In this document: one piece after another, positions 10,756 to 21,860 of the stretch
Layout of the letters: every line of letters begins with the position of its first letter
Numbering within the stretch: position 1 is the first letter of the stretch
DNA from: Variovorax fucosicus
GTDB taxonomy: Bacteria > Pseudomonadota > Gammaproteobacteria > Burkholderiales > Burkholderiaceae_C
DNA length: 64,000 nt
Reading direction: 5' to 3'
NCBI RefSeq assembly: GCF_030316825.1
Contig: NZ_JASZYU010000001.1
Coordinates: forward strand, 2,170,001-2,234,000
Notes under the pieces: generated by a model
Seen by the model: the letters and a program-made list of their open reading frames with translations, nothing else
The model's database searches: none
What the model was told of the DNA's origin: nothing
Made by a program: the position numbers and the translations under genes

Positions 10756-11676
10756 ATGACCCACTACGTCATCAAGCGGCTGCTGGGTCTGCTGCCGACG
10801 CTCTTCATCGTCGCGGTGCTGGTGTTCCTGTTCGTGCACATGCTGCCGGGCGATCCGGCGCGGCTCGCCGCAGGGGCGGACGCCGGGCCCGAGACGATCG
10901 CCCTCGTGCGGCAGGAGCTGGGCCTGGACAAGTCGCTGCCGCAGCAGTTCCTGAGCTTCTTCGGGAACATGCTGCAGGGCGACTTCGGCCATTCGCTGCG
11001 CTCGCGGCGCCCGGTGTCGACCGAGATCGCCGAGCGCTTCATGCCCACGCTGCTGCTCACGCTCACCAGCATGGCGTGGGCGGTGCTGTTCGGCATGGCG
11101 ATCGGCATCACCTCGGCGGTGTACCGCAACCAGTGGCCCGACCGCATCGGCATGACGCTGGCCGTGTCCGGCATCTCGTTCCCGGCCTTCGCGCTGGGCA
11201 TGCTGCTGATGCAGGTGTTCTCGGTTCAGCTCGGTTGGCTGCCGACTGTGGGCGCGGACTCGTGGCGCCACTACGTCCTGCCCTCGATCACGCTCGGCGC
11301 CGCCGTGGCGGCCGTGATGGCGCGCTTCACGCGCGCGTCGTTCATCGAGGTGATCCAGGAGGACTTCGTGCGCACCGCGCGTGCCAAGGGCGTGCCCGAG
11401 AAGCTCGTGGTGTTGAAGCATTGCCTGCGCAATGCGCTGATCCCCGTCGTCACGATGATGGGGCTGCAGTTCGGCTTCCTGCTGGGCGGCTCGATCGTGG
11501 TCGAGGCGGTGTTCAACTGGCCCGGCCTCGGCCGCCTGCTGGTCGACGCGGTCGACATGCGCGACTACCCCATCATCCAGACGCTCGTGCTGCTCTTTTC
11601 GCTCGAGTTCATCCTGATCAACCTCGTGGTCGACGTGCTCTATGGCTTCATCAATCCCACCATTCGATACAGATGA
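10756..11676 (+). CDS. gsiC: Peptide ABC importer permease, GsiC/DppB type
   Basis: 306 residues with six predicted membrane helices, starting [40 protein letters not shown], the standard DppB-family opening. The coupling motif (EAA loop) that contacts the ATPase is seen as [31 protein letters not shown]. It starts 16 bases after gsiB. It forms the membrane channel with GsiD. A structured 129-base spacer separates it from the gsiD start, unusual in this otherwise compact operon. Confidence 0.94.
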   Translation: MTHYVIKRLLGLLPTLFIVAVLVFLFVHMLPGDPARLAAGADAGPETIALVRQELGLDKSLPQQFLSFFGNMLQGDFGHSLRSRRPVSTEIAERFMPTLLLTLTSMAWAVLFGMAIGITSAVYRNQWPDRIGMTLAVSGISFPAFALGMLLMQVFSVQLGWLPTVGADSWRHYVLPSITLGAAVAAVMARFTRASFIEVIQEDFVRTARAKGVPEKLVVLKHCLRNALIPVVTMMGLQFGFLLGGSIVVEAVFNWPGLGRLLVDAVDMRDYPIIQTLVLLFSLEFILINLVVDVLYGFINPTIRYR

Positions 11677-11718
11677 TGCTCGCCCCCAGTCTTCGCGCAC
11701 TTCGTGTCGCTGCGCCAA

Positions 11719-11770
11719 CCCCCTGCCGGGGGCAACACCTGCGGCCGGGCGGAGCCCGTTCCGCGGTGTT
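11719..11770 (+). repeat. Palindromic intergenic element with nested hairpin between gsiC and gsiD
   Basis: A CCCCC-TGCC-GGGGG hairpin (11719-11732) is followed at once by a longer nested stem at 11734-11770: AACACC pairs with GGTGTT, inside it GCGG with CCGC, inside that CGGGC with GCCCG. I recall very similar intergenic sequences in Variovorax/Acidovorax genomes, which would make this a REP-like repeat; that recollection cannot be tested here and only one copy is in this window. Such elements within operons often stabilise the upstream mRNA or reduce downstream expression. Confidence 0.6.
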
Positions 11771-11805
11771 CCGCGCAGAGAGACTTCTGGGCGAGGAGGG
11801 GCGAG

Positions 11806-12690
11806 ATGAGTGAAAGCCACACCATCGAAGTTGCGTCTGCGGTGCGTACGCCGTGGACCGAGTTCTGGCGCAAGTTCCGCATGCAGCACGTGGCCTTCGG
11901 CGCGCTGGTGTTCGTGCTGCTGCTGGTGCTGGTGGCGATCCTCGCGCCGTGGATCGTGCCTTACGACGCCGAGAACTTCTTCGACTACGACCGTCTCAAC
12001 TCGCCGCCGTCGATGGCGCACTGGTTCGGCGTCGACCCGCTCGGGCGCGACATCTTCAGCCGCATCCTGATGGGCGCGCGCATCTCGCTGGCGGCCGGCT
12101 TCATGTCGGTGGTGCTGGGCGCCATCATCGGTACCGTGCTGGGCCTGCTGGCGGGCTTCTACGGCGGCTGGTGGGATCGCATCGTGATGCGCATCTCCGA
12201 CGTGCTCTTCGCCTTCCCCGGCATCCTGCTTGCCATCGGCGTGGTCGCGATCCTCGGCAGCAGCATGGTCAACGTCGTGATCGCCGTCTCGGTGTTCAGC
12301 GTGCCGGCCTTTGCGCGCCTGGTGCGCGGCAACACGCTGGTGCTGAAGAACCTGACCTACATCGAGGCCACGCGCAGCATCGGCGCGAGCGACCGGACCA
12401 TCCTGCTGCGGCACATCCTGCCGGGCACCATCTCGGCCATCGTCGTGTACTTCACGATGCGGCTGGGCACGTCGATCATCACGGCGGCCAGCCTGTCGTT
12501 CCTCGGCATGGGCGCGCAGCCGCCGACGCCCGAGTGGGGTGCGATGCTGAACGAGGCGCGTGCCGACATGGTCAACGCACCGCACGTGGCGCTGTTCCCG
12601 TCGCTGGCCATCTTCTTCACCGTGCTGGCCTTCAATCTGCTGGGCGACGGATTGCGCGACGCGCTGGATCCCAAAATCGATCGCCTCTGA
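11806..12690 (+). CDS. gsiD: Peptide ABC importer permease, GsiD/DppC type
   Basis: 294 residues from ATG 11806, which has a good ribosome site (GAGGAGGGG). A longer frame from 11704 would read through the palindromic element and is rejected. N-terminal helix [24 protein letters not shown], then the DppC signature [24 protein letters not shown], and the EAA loop [25 protein letters not shown]. It ends [11 protein letters not shown], the normal family ending. It pairs with GsiC. The M55 peptidase start is 6 bases downstream. Confidence 0.95.
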   Translation: MSESHTIEVASAVRTPWTEFWRKFRMQHVAFGALVFVLLLVLVAILAPWIVPYDAENFFDYDRLNSPPSMAHWFGVDPLGRDIFSRILMGARISLAAGFMSVVLGAIIGTVLGLLAGFYGGWWDRIVMRISDVLFAFPGILLAIGVVAILGSSMVNVVIAVSVFSVPAFARLVRGNTLVLKNLTYIEATRSIGASDRTILLRHILPGTISAIVVYFTMRLGTSIITAASLSFLGMGAQPPTPEWGAMLNEARADMVNAPHVALFPSLAIFFTVLAFNLLGDGLRDALDPKIDRL

Positions 12691-12696
12691 GACGCC

Positions 12697-13515
12697 ATGA
12701 AAATCCTGATTTCCGTCGACATCGAAGGCGTGGCCGGCGTCTTTCATTCCCAGCAGGTGCGCGCCGGCAATCCCGAGTACGAGCGCGCCCGCCGCTGGAT
12801 GACCGACGAGGCCAACGCCGCGATCGCCGGCGCCTTCGAAGGCGGGGCGGCCGAGGTCTACGTCAACGATTCGCATGGCGACTTCCGCAACCTGCTGCCC
12901 GACGTGCTCGATGCGCGCGCGCAGGTCATCCAGGGCAAGCCGCGCTACCTCAGCATGGTGGCCGGCGTCGACCTCGGCGTGGATGGCGTCTGCATGGTCG
13001 GCTACCACTCGCGTGCCCAGGGTGCGGGCATCCTGGCCCACACCATCAACAGCTTTGCCTTTGCCGGCATCGCATTCGATGGCCAGCCGATGAGCGAAGC
13101 CGGCCTTTACGGCGCGCTGGCCGGCGAGTACGGCGCGCCGGTGCTGATGGGCAGCGGCGACGATGTGTTCATCGCCGAGAACCGTGCGCTCTTTCCGCAG
13201 GCCGTCTTCGTGCAGACCAAGCGGGCCACGGGCCAGACCAGCGGCATCTCGCTGTCGCCGGCGCAGTCCTGCGCGGCCATCCGTGCTGGGGTGGTGTCGG
13301 CGCTGGAAAACCGGGGCAACGCGGCCCCGCTGGTGTGGCCGACGCCGCTCGCCGTCACCTTGCACACCCAGTCACCGGCACTGGCCGATCTGTTCTGCCA
13401 GTGGCCTGCCTTCGAGCGCGTCGCGCCGACCGAATTGCGCTTTGGCGCACCGACGGTCGAAGCCGCGGTGCGCATGCTGAACTGCTGCTCGGCGATGTCA
13501 GCGATGCTGCGCTGA
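12697..13515 (+). CDS. dppA: M55-family D-aminopeptidase (DppA-like)
   Basis: 272 residues, the size of Bacillus subtilis DppA, a zinc D-aminopeptidase that cleaves D-Ala-containing peptides. The metal and catalytic residues known from DppA are at matching positions: Asp8 and Glu10 in SVDIEG, His60 in NDSHG, His104 in VGYHS, His115 in LAHTIN, and a Glu at 134 in MSEAG. Being last in an operon with a peptide importer and isoaspartyl peptidase, it likely works on imported peptides with D-residues, such as murein turnover products (inference). Cytoplasmic; no signal peptide. Confidence 0.93.
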   Translation: MKILISVDIEGVAGVFHSQQVRAGNPEYERARRWMTDEANAAIAGAFEGGAAEVYVNDSHGDFRNLLPDVLDARAQVIQGKPRYLSMVAGVDLGVDGVCMVGYHSRAQGAGILAHTINSFAFAGIAFDGQPMSEAGLYGALAGEYGAPVLMGSGDDVFIAENRALFPQAVFVQTKRATGQTSGISLSPAQSCAAIRAGVVSALENRGNAAPLVWPTPLAVTLHTQSPALADLFCQWPAFERVAPTELRFGAPTVEAAVRMLNCCSAMSAMLR

Positions 13516-13530
13516 GCCGGCGCGGGTCGC

Positions 13531-13968
13531 TCAGGCTTCGTCGGTCGTGGCGCCGTCGAGCGCCGCTTCGGCCTTGTCGGAGCCGATGTCGCGCACATTC
13601 TTCTGCACCGCGACCGCGCCGAACAGGGCCAGCAGGAAGGCCATCGCGAAGAAGCCCTTCTCGCTGTTGGCCAGCGTGGCATTGAAGAGGCCGACCGCCA
13701 GCAGCGCGATCGACAGCAGCAGCGACACCCAGCACAGGCTGTAGTAGATGCCCGTGACGTTGATGCCCTCGAGCCGGTCACGCACCGACTTCTGCAGCGA
13801 GACCGCGGCGAACAGGCCATACATCAGGATGGTGAAGTAGTAGCCCTTTTCGTTGAGCTGCATCGAGGCGTTCCACAGCCCGAGGAGGTACACGACGGCG
13901 CCGACGAACAGCGCAGTCCACGACGCGGCGACGAACGCACCTGTGGGTTTCTGGAATTTGGCGGCCAT
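13531..13968 (-). CDS. YiaA/YiaB-family inner membrane protein
   Basis: 145 residues, start ATG 13968 ([12 protein letters not shown]). A duplicated unit is visible: each half has two membrane helices and a [24 protein letters not shown] / [24 protein letters not shown] phrase, the YiaAB domain repeat. The four helices end with an acidic cytoplasmic-type tail ([15 protein letters not shown]). Function of the family is unknown, with a link to stress in E. coli. It converges with the M55 gene (15 bases apart). Confidence 0.85.
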   Translation of the reverse strand: MAAKFQKPTGAFVAASWTALFVGAVVYLLGLWNASMQLNEKGYYFTILMYGLFAAVSLQKSVRDRLEGINVTGIYYSLCWVSLLLSIALLAVGLFNATLANSEKGFFAMAFLLALFGAVAVQKNVRDIGSDKAEAALDGATTDEA

Positions 13969-14008
13969 GACTTCTCCTCGTTTGCTGGGCGCAGATGATA
14001 GCGGGGCA

Positions 14009-14025
14009 GCTATCAAATGTGTAGC
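14009..14025 (-). repeat. 17-bp GCTA...TAGC motif, copy 1
   Basis: GCTATCAAATGTGTAGC. The reverse complement resembles the copy at 51298-51314 (14 of 17 positions). It lies between argC and the YiaA-like gene. A GATAGC just upstream (13997-14002) adds a second inverted pair. Confidence 0.5.
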
Positions 14026-14062
14026 AAAGAGATTGCAGCCGCCGCCGCTGCTGGCTGCGGGC

Positions 14063-14986
14063 TCAGAGTCCCAGCATCAACTGCAGGTTCTGCACCGCCG
14101 CGCCGCTGGCGCCCTTGCCGAGGTTGTCGAGCCGGGCAATGACGACCGCGTGGCGGTGGTCTTCGTTCGGAAACACGCGAATCTCGAGCTCGTTGGTGTC
14201 ATTGAGCGCGAGCGGATCGATCTTGCCGCCCTCGGTAGGCGGCAGCACCTTCACGAACTTCGCCGGCGTGTTGCTCCTGGCGTAGTGGGCGGCCAGCGCA
14301 TCGTGCAGGTCGGCGGCCTTCGGCTTGCCCGGCAGGTCGTCCAGATGCAGCGGCAGCTGCACCAGCATGCCCTGCTTGAAGTTGCCGACGGAAGGAATGA
14401 AGACGGGCCGGCGCGTGAGGCCGGTGTACTTCATGATTTCCGGGATGTGCTTGTGCTTGAGGCCGAGCGCATAGGTCTCGAACAGCGGCGCCTCGCCTTT
14501 TTCGTAGGCCTCGATCATGGTGCGGCCGCCGCCGGAATAGCCGCTGACCGACGGCAGTGCGATGGGGAAGTCGGCCGGCAGCAGTCCGGCATCGACCAGC
14601 GGGCGGACGATGGCGATGGCGCCGGTGGCGTAGCAGCCGGGGTTGGCCACGCGGTCGGCATTGGCCACCAGCTCCCAGTGGCCGGCAACCAGCTCCGGAA
14701 ACCCGAAAGCCCAGCCCGGGTTGGTGCGGTGCGCGGTCGAGGCGTCGATGATCTTGGGCTTCTTGCCGTTGAGCTGGTCGATCAGCGCGACCGATTCGAT
14801 CGCGGCATCGTCGTGCAGGCACAGCACCACCAGGTCGACACTGGCCATCAGCTCGCGCTTGGCGGCCGCGTCCTTGCGCAACTCGGGCGCGATGCTGACC
14901 ACCTCGATGCTAGGCATCGTGGCGAGCCGCTCGCGGATTTGCAGGCCGGTGGTGCCGGCTTCGCCGTCGATGAAGACCTTGACCAT
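14063..14986 (-). CDS. argC: N-acetyl-gamma-glutamyl-phosphate reductase, short (type 2) form
   Basis: 307 residues from ATG 14986; a longer frame from 15637 would run antisense through sucC and is rejected. It catalyses the NADPH-dependent third step of arginine synthesis. The N-terminal nucleotide fold begins [20 protein letters not shown]. The catalytic Cys is in [11 protein letters not shown], followed by [10 protein letters not shown], and the His region HKHIPEI is conserved. The length and the GEAGTTG start mark the shorter type 2 ArgC class (about 310 residues) rather than the 340-residue type 1. It stands alone, divergent from sucC, without other arg genes nearby. Confidence 0.95.
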   Translation of the reverse strand: MVKVFIDGEAGTTGLQIRERLATMPSIEVVSIAPELRKDAAAKRELMASVDLVVLCLHDDAAIESVALIDQLNGKKPKIIDASTAHRTNPGWAFGFPELVAGHWELVANADRVANPGCYATGAIAIVRPLVDAGLLPADFPIALPSVSGYSGGGRTMIEAYEKGEAPLFETYALGLKHKHIPEIMKYTGLTRRPVFIPSVGNFKQGMLVQLPLHLDDLPGKPKAADLHDALAAHYARSNTPAKFVKVLPPTEGGKIDPLALNDTNELEIRVFPNEDHRHAVVIARLDNLGKGASGAAVQNLQLMLGL

Positions 14987-15160
14987 GGGGCGTATTGAGG
15001 CAGGAGAAAGTACGTATTGACCGCAGGCGGGGCCCGCGGTTGGTGCAGCGCACCATGATACATTCCCCGGTTGTTCGCCGGCCCCGCCCCGTTGCGCGCC
15101 GTGGCCCCCGGACAACAGCCCTCTTCTCCCGACCCACTTCCGCTTCCGAGAGACATCCTC

Positions 15161-16327
<1,167 letters not shown>

Positions 16328-16336
16328 GGAAACGCC

Positions 16337-17230
<894 letters not shown>

Positions 17231-17267
17231 AACCGGCTTCAGCGATCGAAGACTCCCACAAAAAGAG

Positions 17268-17304
17268 AAGCGCTCGCAACCCCAAGGGTGCGGGCGCTTT
17301 TTCA
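17268..17304 (+). terminator. Intrinsic terminator after sucCD
   Basis: AAGCGCTCGCA (17268-17278) pairs with TGCGGGCGCTT (17289-17299) with one G-T wobble and a 10-base loop, followed by a T-run. It ends the sucCD transcript before the TerC-family gene. Confidence 0.85.
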
Positions 17305-17330
17305 ATTCATAACAGACGTGGAGAAGACAA

Positions 17331-18011
17331 ATGGAAATGTTGCAAAGTGCTGACTTCTGGATCGGACTGGTCAAGATTATCTGGATCAACATCATCCTTT
17401 CGGGCGACAACGCGGTGGTGATCGCGCTGGCCGCCCGTTCCCTGCCCCCGCATCAGCAGCAGAAAGCGGTGCTGTTCGGGTCGGGTGCCGCCGTGGTGTT
17501 GCGTATCGTGCTCACCGTGGTGGCGGCCAAACTGCTGGCGCTGCCTTACCTGCAGATCGTCGGCGGCCTGCTGTTGCTCTACATCGGTGTTCAGCTGTTT
17601 GGCGATGAAGACGAAGACGACGGCGGAGCCAAGGAGTACGGAACCCTGATGGCCGCGGTACGAACCATCCTGATTGCCGACCTGGTGATGAGCCTGGACA
17701 ACGTGATCGCGGTGGCTGCGGCAGCGCAGGGCAGCATGGTGTTGCTGATCCTCGGCCTGGCGATCAGCATCCCCCTGGTGATTTTCGGCAGCACCCTGAT
17801 GATCAAGCTCATGGAGCGCTTCCCGATCATCGTCATGGTGGGCGCCGCGCTGATCGGCTGGGTTGGCGGCGAAACCATCGTGAGCGACGTGTCGCTGCGC
17901 GAGGTACTGGCGGCCAAGCCCTGGCTGCACTACGCGGCGGCGGCGGCCGGCGCGGCATTTGTCGTGGCCCTCGGCCGCATGTTCCAAAAACGCGCGCACG
18001 CGGCGCACTGA
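17331..18011 (+). CDS. TerC-family integral membrane protein (YjbE-like), paralog 1
   Basis: 226 residues with about seven membrane helices. The two TerC signature segments are present: NIILSGDNAVVIALAAR near the N-terminus and IADLVMSLDNVIAVAAA in the middle, each with an Asp-Asn pair inside a helix. An acidic cytoplasmic loop (GDEDEDDGGAKEYG, about 86-99) separates the halves. TerC relatives move manganese or support metal loading of exported enzymes. No metal riboswitch is visible in the 100 bases upstream, unlike the paralog at 53715-54452. The ATG is 27 bases after the sucCD terminator. Confidence 0.92.
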   Translation: MEMLQSADFWIGLVKIIWINIILSGDNAVVIALAARSLPPHQQQKAVLFGSGAAVVLRIVLTVVAAKLLALPYLQIVGGLLLLYIGVQLFGDEDEDDGGAKEYGTLMAAVRTILIADLVMSLDNVIAVAAAAQGSMVLLILGLAISIPLVIFGSTLMIKLMERFPIIVMVGAALIGWVGGETIVSDVSLREVLAAKPWLHYAAAAAGAAFVVALGRMFQKRAHAAH

Positions 18012-18029
18012 ACGAGAGCGAATCCCTCC

Positions 18030-18839
18030 ATGGCAATTTCGAACGCCGCACCCGTCCACGGGGCCGTGGCATTGCCTTGGGATTTCGCGGCACTCACCGA
18101 CTCCGGCCGGGTGCGCGCCAACAACGAAGACGCGATCGCGTTCGACCCCGCGCTCGGCCTTGCCATCCTGGCCGACGGCATGGGGGGCTACAACGGCGGC
18201 GAGGTGGCCAGCGGCATGGCGATCGCATTGCTGCAGGCCAGTTTCGGTCGCTGGCTGGCCCATGCGGGGCCTCGCGCCCCGGCGCGCGCGATCCGACGGG
18301 CCTTGCAGGCGGGCGTCGACGAGGCCAATGACGCCATCCTGGAAGCAGGTGTGGCCAATCTGCAACTTCAGGGCATGGGCACCACGCTCGTGGTGGCCGC
18401 TTTCGGGCCGCACCGGGTCACCGTGGGCCACATTGGCGACTCGCGTTGTTACAGGCTGCGGGACGGCAAGCTCGAACAGCTGACGCGCGACCATTCCCTG
18501 CTGCAGGAGCAGCTCGACTCGGGTGCCATCACCGCCGAGCAGGCTGCCCAGTCGCCGCATCGCAACCTGGTCACCCGCGCGTTGGGCATCGAGCGACACG
18601 TCGGCCTCGAAATGCACGAACACAACGTTCGCCCGAACGACCTCTACCTGCTATGTTCGGATGGGTTGAGCGAGATGGTTGCCGAGGGGCAGCTTTTCAC
18701 ACTTTTGTTACAAGATATCGGGCTTTCAGAAAAAGCAACACTTTTGGTTGCAATTGCGAACGAGAATGGAGGCCGGGACAATATTTCTGTTGTTCTTGCT
18801 CGCGCCAACAGCAGTTCTGCATCCGATGTCGCCGCATGA
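18030..18839 (+). CDS. PP2C-type serine/threonine phosphatase
   Basis: 269 residues with a full set of PP2C motifs: DSGRVRANNEDA, ILADGMGGYNGGEVAS (metal-binding Asp and DGMGG), GMGTTLVVAAF, VGHIGDSRCYRLRDGKLEQLTRDHS, NLVTRALG, YLLCSDGLSEMV, and the final GGRDNISVVL. All metal-coordinating Asp residues appear intact, so it should be an active Mn/Mg phosphatase. It stands before an FHA protein and a cyclase; usually a Ser/Thr kinase is linked to such a pair, but none is in the window. The 3' end is AT-richer than the rest. Confidence 0.94.
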   Translation: MAISNAAPVHGAVALPWDFAALTDSGRVRANNEDAIAFDPALGLAILADGMGGYNGGEVASGMAIALLQASFGRWLAHAGPRAPARAIRRALQAGVDEANDAILEAGVANLQLQGMGTTLVVAAFGPHRVTVGHIGDSRCYRLRDGKLEQLTRDHSLLQEQLDSGAITAEQAAQSPHRNLVTRALGIERHVGLEMHEHNVRPNDLYLLCSDGLSEMVAEGQLFTLLLQDIGLSEKATLLVAIANENGGRDNISVVLARANSSSASDVAA

Positions 18840-18914
18840 TGGGGGCTCAGGAAATGGACGCTCGTTCCGTGGGGCCAGGCTGTACAAAAACACATTGAGA
18901 TCCAGGAGTCGGCC

Positions 18915-19565
18915 ATGCCGAAAATGATCGTTTCGATCGATGGGGTTGTCATCAAGGAAGTGACGCTCGCCAAGGACCGCACCACGCTGGGACGGCGGCC
19001 CTACAACGACATCGTGATCGACAATCTGGCGATCAGCGGTGAGCATGCCGTCTTGCACATGATCGGCAGCGACGTCTATCTTGAAGATCTCAACAGCACC
19101 AACGGTACCTACGTCAACGCGCACGCCATCAAGAAGCAGGCGCTCGAGCACAACGACATCATCGAAGTCGGCAAGTACAAGATCCGCTACCTGGCGGGCG
19201 GCAGCGCGCCGGAAGGTGCCAGCATGGTGCGAAGCTACATCGCTTCGCCGCCGATGCCCATTCCCCTGTCTTCCGCGCCCACCGAAAACGCACCCCTCGT
19301 CGCGCCTGGCGGCGTTGCCGTCATCCGCGTGTTGTCGGGTGCGGGCGCCGGCCGCGAACTCTCGCTGCAGAAGGTCGTCACCACCATCGGCAAGCCCGGC
19401 GTGGCCGTTGCAGCAGTCACGCGCCGCCTGCAAGGCTACGTGGTGGCACCGATCGATGGCGGCACCGTGCTCAACGGCGAACCGCTCGGTGCCGAAGCGG
19501 TCGCCCTGCAGGACGGCGACGTGCTCGAACTCGGCGGCACCCGGATGCAGTTCGTCCAAGCCTGA
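18915..19565 (+). CDS. FHA-domain protein, probably with a second degenerate FHA fold
   Basis: 216 residues. The first FHA domain (about 5-95) shows the phosphothreonine-binding residues: the Arg in TTLGRRPYNDIVIDNLAISGEHAVL and the NSTNGTYVN loop. A flexible Pro-rich linker (about 95-135) leads to a second region (about 135-215) that follows the FHA strand pattern (ELSLQKVVTTIGKPG, LNGEPLGAEAVALQDGDVLELGGTRMQF) but lacks the phosphobinding Arg/Ser set. It presumably recruits a phosphorylated partner to the adjacent cyclase or phosphatase. It lies between those two genes, with 18 bases to the cyclase start. Confidence 0.9.
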   Translation: MPKMIVSIDGVVIKEVTLAKDRTTLGRRPYNDIVIDNLAISGEHAVLHMIGSDVYLEDLNSTNGTYVNAHAIKKQALEHNDIIEVGKYKIRYLAGGSAPEGASMVRSYIASPPMPIPLSSAPTENAPLVAPGGVAVIRVLSGAGAGRELSLQKVVTTIGKPGVAVAAVTRRLQGYVVAPIDGGTVLNGEPLGAEAVALQDGDVLELGGTRMQFVQA

Positions 19566-19583
19566 GCGGTGGCTCGGGGCGCG

Positions 19584-21860
19584 ATGACGCGGCTGCGCCG
19601 CCACCGCGCGCGCATCGCCGTCACGCTGTTGCCGGTCTTGCTGGCGCTGTTGCACGCCACCGGCGTGTGGCGCCTGCCGCTGGTCGAGCGGCTCGACCAC
19701 TTCATCTACGACGCGCGCCTGCGAGCCGCCATGCCGGGCACGCGGGACCCGCGCATCGTCATCGTCGACATCGACGACGTCAGCCTGCAGCAATGGGGCC
19801 AATGGCCCTGGAGCCGCGACAAGCTGGCCAAACTCGCCACCGAACTCACCACGCGCCAGCAGGCGGCAGTGATCGGCTTCGACGTGGTGTTCGCCGAACC
19901 CGACCACAGCGCCGGCCTGGAAACCCTGCAACAGCTGGCGCGCGGGCCGTTGCGCGGAAATGCCGGCTTCGAGACCGAACTGCAGCGGTTGGCGCCGGAG
20001 TTGGACCGGGACGCCGCATTTGCACGCGCATTGGCCGGGCAGCCCGTCGCGCTCGGCTACTACTTCACCCGGACCGAAGCGCCGCGCGCCAGAGGTCGGT
20101 TGCCGGCGCCGCTGCTGGCGCCGGACGCGTTGCCACCCAACGGGACTTACGCCACGCAGTGGAACGGCTACGGCGCCAATCTGGAGGCGCTGGCCGCCGC
20201 AGCGCCGCGGGCCGGTTTCATCAATTCGGTGATCGACGCCAACGACGATGGCGTGATCCGTGCCACACCGCTGCTGGCGCGCTACGACGCGCTCGACAAG
20301 GCTTCGGACGGCGCTGCGTCGGGCTACTACGAGTCGTTGTCGCTCGCGGTGTACCGGCTTGCGAGCGGCGCTGACTCGGTGCGGCCAGTGCTCGCGCAGG
20401 GGGCAAAGCCGCCCCCGCCGCTCGAAGCGCTGGTGGTTGGCCGTGGTGCCGGGCGCATCGTGGTGCCGGTCGACTCGCAAGCCGGCGTGCTGGTGCCGTT
20501 CCGGGGCAACGGCGGGCCGGATGGCGGGTCGTTTCGCTACATCCCGGCTGGGGATGTGTTGGCCGGACGACTGGCGCCGGCAGAGCTGCGCGGCAAGATC
20601 GTGATGGTCGGCGCCACCGCACCCGGGCTGCAGGATCTTCGGGCCACGCCGGTCAGCGCCACTTACCCCGGGATCGAAGTGCATGCCAACGTGGTGTCGG
20701 GGCTGCTCGACGGCCGCATGCTCACCGTGCCCGACTACGCGCCGGGCTACGACGTGGCCATGCTGGTCATGGCGGGCGCGGTATTGGCCACTGGCCTGAG
20801 CCTGCTCTCGGCGCCTCCGGCCGCGCTGCTGGCCATCGCCACGGCTGCCGTGCTGGTCGGGCTCAATGCCTGGCTGCATGCGCAGGCCCGGCTGGTTATG
20901 CCGCTGGCTGCCGCGTTGATGATGGTCAGCCTGGCCTTCGGCATCAACATGAGCTGGGGCTACTTTGTGGAAGAACGTGGCCGGCGCGGGCTGGCGCGCC
21001 TGTTCGGAACCTACGTGCCGCCCCAGCTGGTCGACGAAATGCTCGAGCGCCCGCACCTCTACAGCATGCGGGCCGAAAGCAAGGAACTGACCGTGATGTT
21101 CTGCGACATGCGCGGCTTCACCCGCTTGTCGGAGCAGATGGCGCCGGTTGAACTCCAGGCCTTTCTGAACGAAGTCTTCAGCCGCTTGACCGAAATCATC
21201 AGCCAGCGCCGCGGCACCATCGACAAATACATGGGCGATTGCGTCATGGCCTTCTGGGGCGCACCGGTCGGCATGCCGGATCACGCCGCCCTCGCGGTGC
21301 AGGCCGCCGTCGAAATGGCCGCTGCGGTGCGGGAGATCAACCAGGCGCATCTGGCCAGAGGCCTTCCGGGCATCAGCGTTGGCATCGGGCTCAACACCGG
21401 CGTCATGAGCGTGGGCGACATGGGCTCCGCCGTGCGGCGCAGCTACACCGTGGTCGGCGATGCGGTCAACCTGGCCGCCCGGCTCGAAGGCCTGAGCGGG
21501 TACTACGGCGTGGAGATCGTCGCCAATCGCTCCACGCAGCAGTCAGCGCTCGCTTACATTTGGCAGGAGCTGGATCAGGTGCGGGTCAAAGGCAAGGAGC
21601 AGGTGGTCACGATCTTCACGCCGCTGGCCGCCGCCGAGCAGCAGACCGTGGCGCTGCGCGAAGAACTGGAAGCCTGGGGCGCGTTCCTGCTGGCTTATCG
21701 CGCGCAGGATCTTGTGGCCGCCAAGGCTGCACTGGCCCCGCTGGTGGCGCGGTCTGCCAAAAAATTCCTTTACCGGTTGTATACGGAACGTTTAGCCTCG
21801 ATGGCGTTGCAGCCCAAAATCCGGAACTGGGACGGCGCAACCCGGTTTGAAACGAAGTGA
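19584..21860 (+). CDS. CHASE2-domain class III adenylate cyclase
   Basis: 758 residues from ATG 19584 (GTG 19569 would add five). Order: N-terminal membrane helix, large extracytoplasmic CHASE2 sensor (about 35-390; begins DHFIYDARLRAAMPGTRDPRIVIVDIDD), three membrane helices (about 395-460), cytoplasmic cyclase domain (about 495-680). Catalytic residues: metal-binding Asp508 (FCDMRGFT) and Asp552 (YMGDCV), adenine-specifying Lys548 and Thr622 (SYTVVGDAVN), transition-state Asn629 and Arg633. The Lys/Thr pair predicts ATP, not GTP, as substrate. The stop overlaps a putative cyclic-nucleotide phosphodiesterase. Signal sensed by CHASE2 unknown; the neighbouring FHA and PP2C genes suggest control by phosphorylation. 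Confidence 0.94.
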   Translation: MTRLRRHRARIAVTLLPVLLALLHATGVWRLPLVERLDHFIYDARLRAAMPGTRDPRIVIVDIDDVSLQQWGQWPWSRDKLAKLATELTTRQQAAVIGFDVVFAEPDHSAGLETLQQLARGPLRGNAGFETELQRLAPELDRDAAFARALAGQPVALGYYFTRTEAPRARGRLPAPLLAPDALPPNGTYATQWNGYGANLEALAAAAPRAGFINSVIDANDDGVIRATPLLARYDALDKASDGAASGYYESLSLAVYRLASGADSVRPVLAQGAKPPPPLEALVVGRGAGRIVVPVDSQAGVLVPFRGNGGPDGGSFRYIPAGDVLAGRLAPAELRGKIVMVGATAPGLQDLRATPVSATYPGIEVHANVVSGLLDGRMLTVPDYAPGYDVAMLVMAGAVLATGLSLLSAPPAALLAIATAAVLVGLNAWLHAQARLVMPLAAALMMVSLAFGINMSWGYFVEERGRRGLARLFGTYVPPQLVDEMLERPHLYSMRAESKELTVMFCDMRGFTRLSEQMAPVELQAFLNEVFSRLTEIISQRRGTIDKYMGDCVMAFWGAPVGMPDHAALAVQAAVEMAAAVREINQAHLARGLPGISVGIGLNTGVMSVGDMGSAVRRSYTVVGDAVNLAARLEGLSGYYGVEIVANRSTQQSALAYIWQELDQVRVKGKEQVVTIFTPLAAAEQQTVALREELEAWGAFLLAYRAQDLVAAKAALAPLVARSAKKFLYRLYTERLASMALQPKIRNWDGATRFETK

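Noticed and set aside
10711-13365. Long minus-strand frame (884 codons) opposite gsiC, gsiD and dppA
   Set aside because: Antisense to three genes with clear family motifs; composition rich in His, Arg and Gln, no recognisable domain.
17231-17330. A second yybP-ykoY riboswitch before TerC paralog 1
   Set aside because: The 100 bases contain only the sucCD terminator and none of the conserved riboswitch blocks.
18726-21350. Minus-strand frame (874 codons) opposite the FHA and cyclase genes
   Set aside because: Shadow of GC-rich third codon positions; no motif and no ribosome site.
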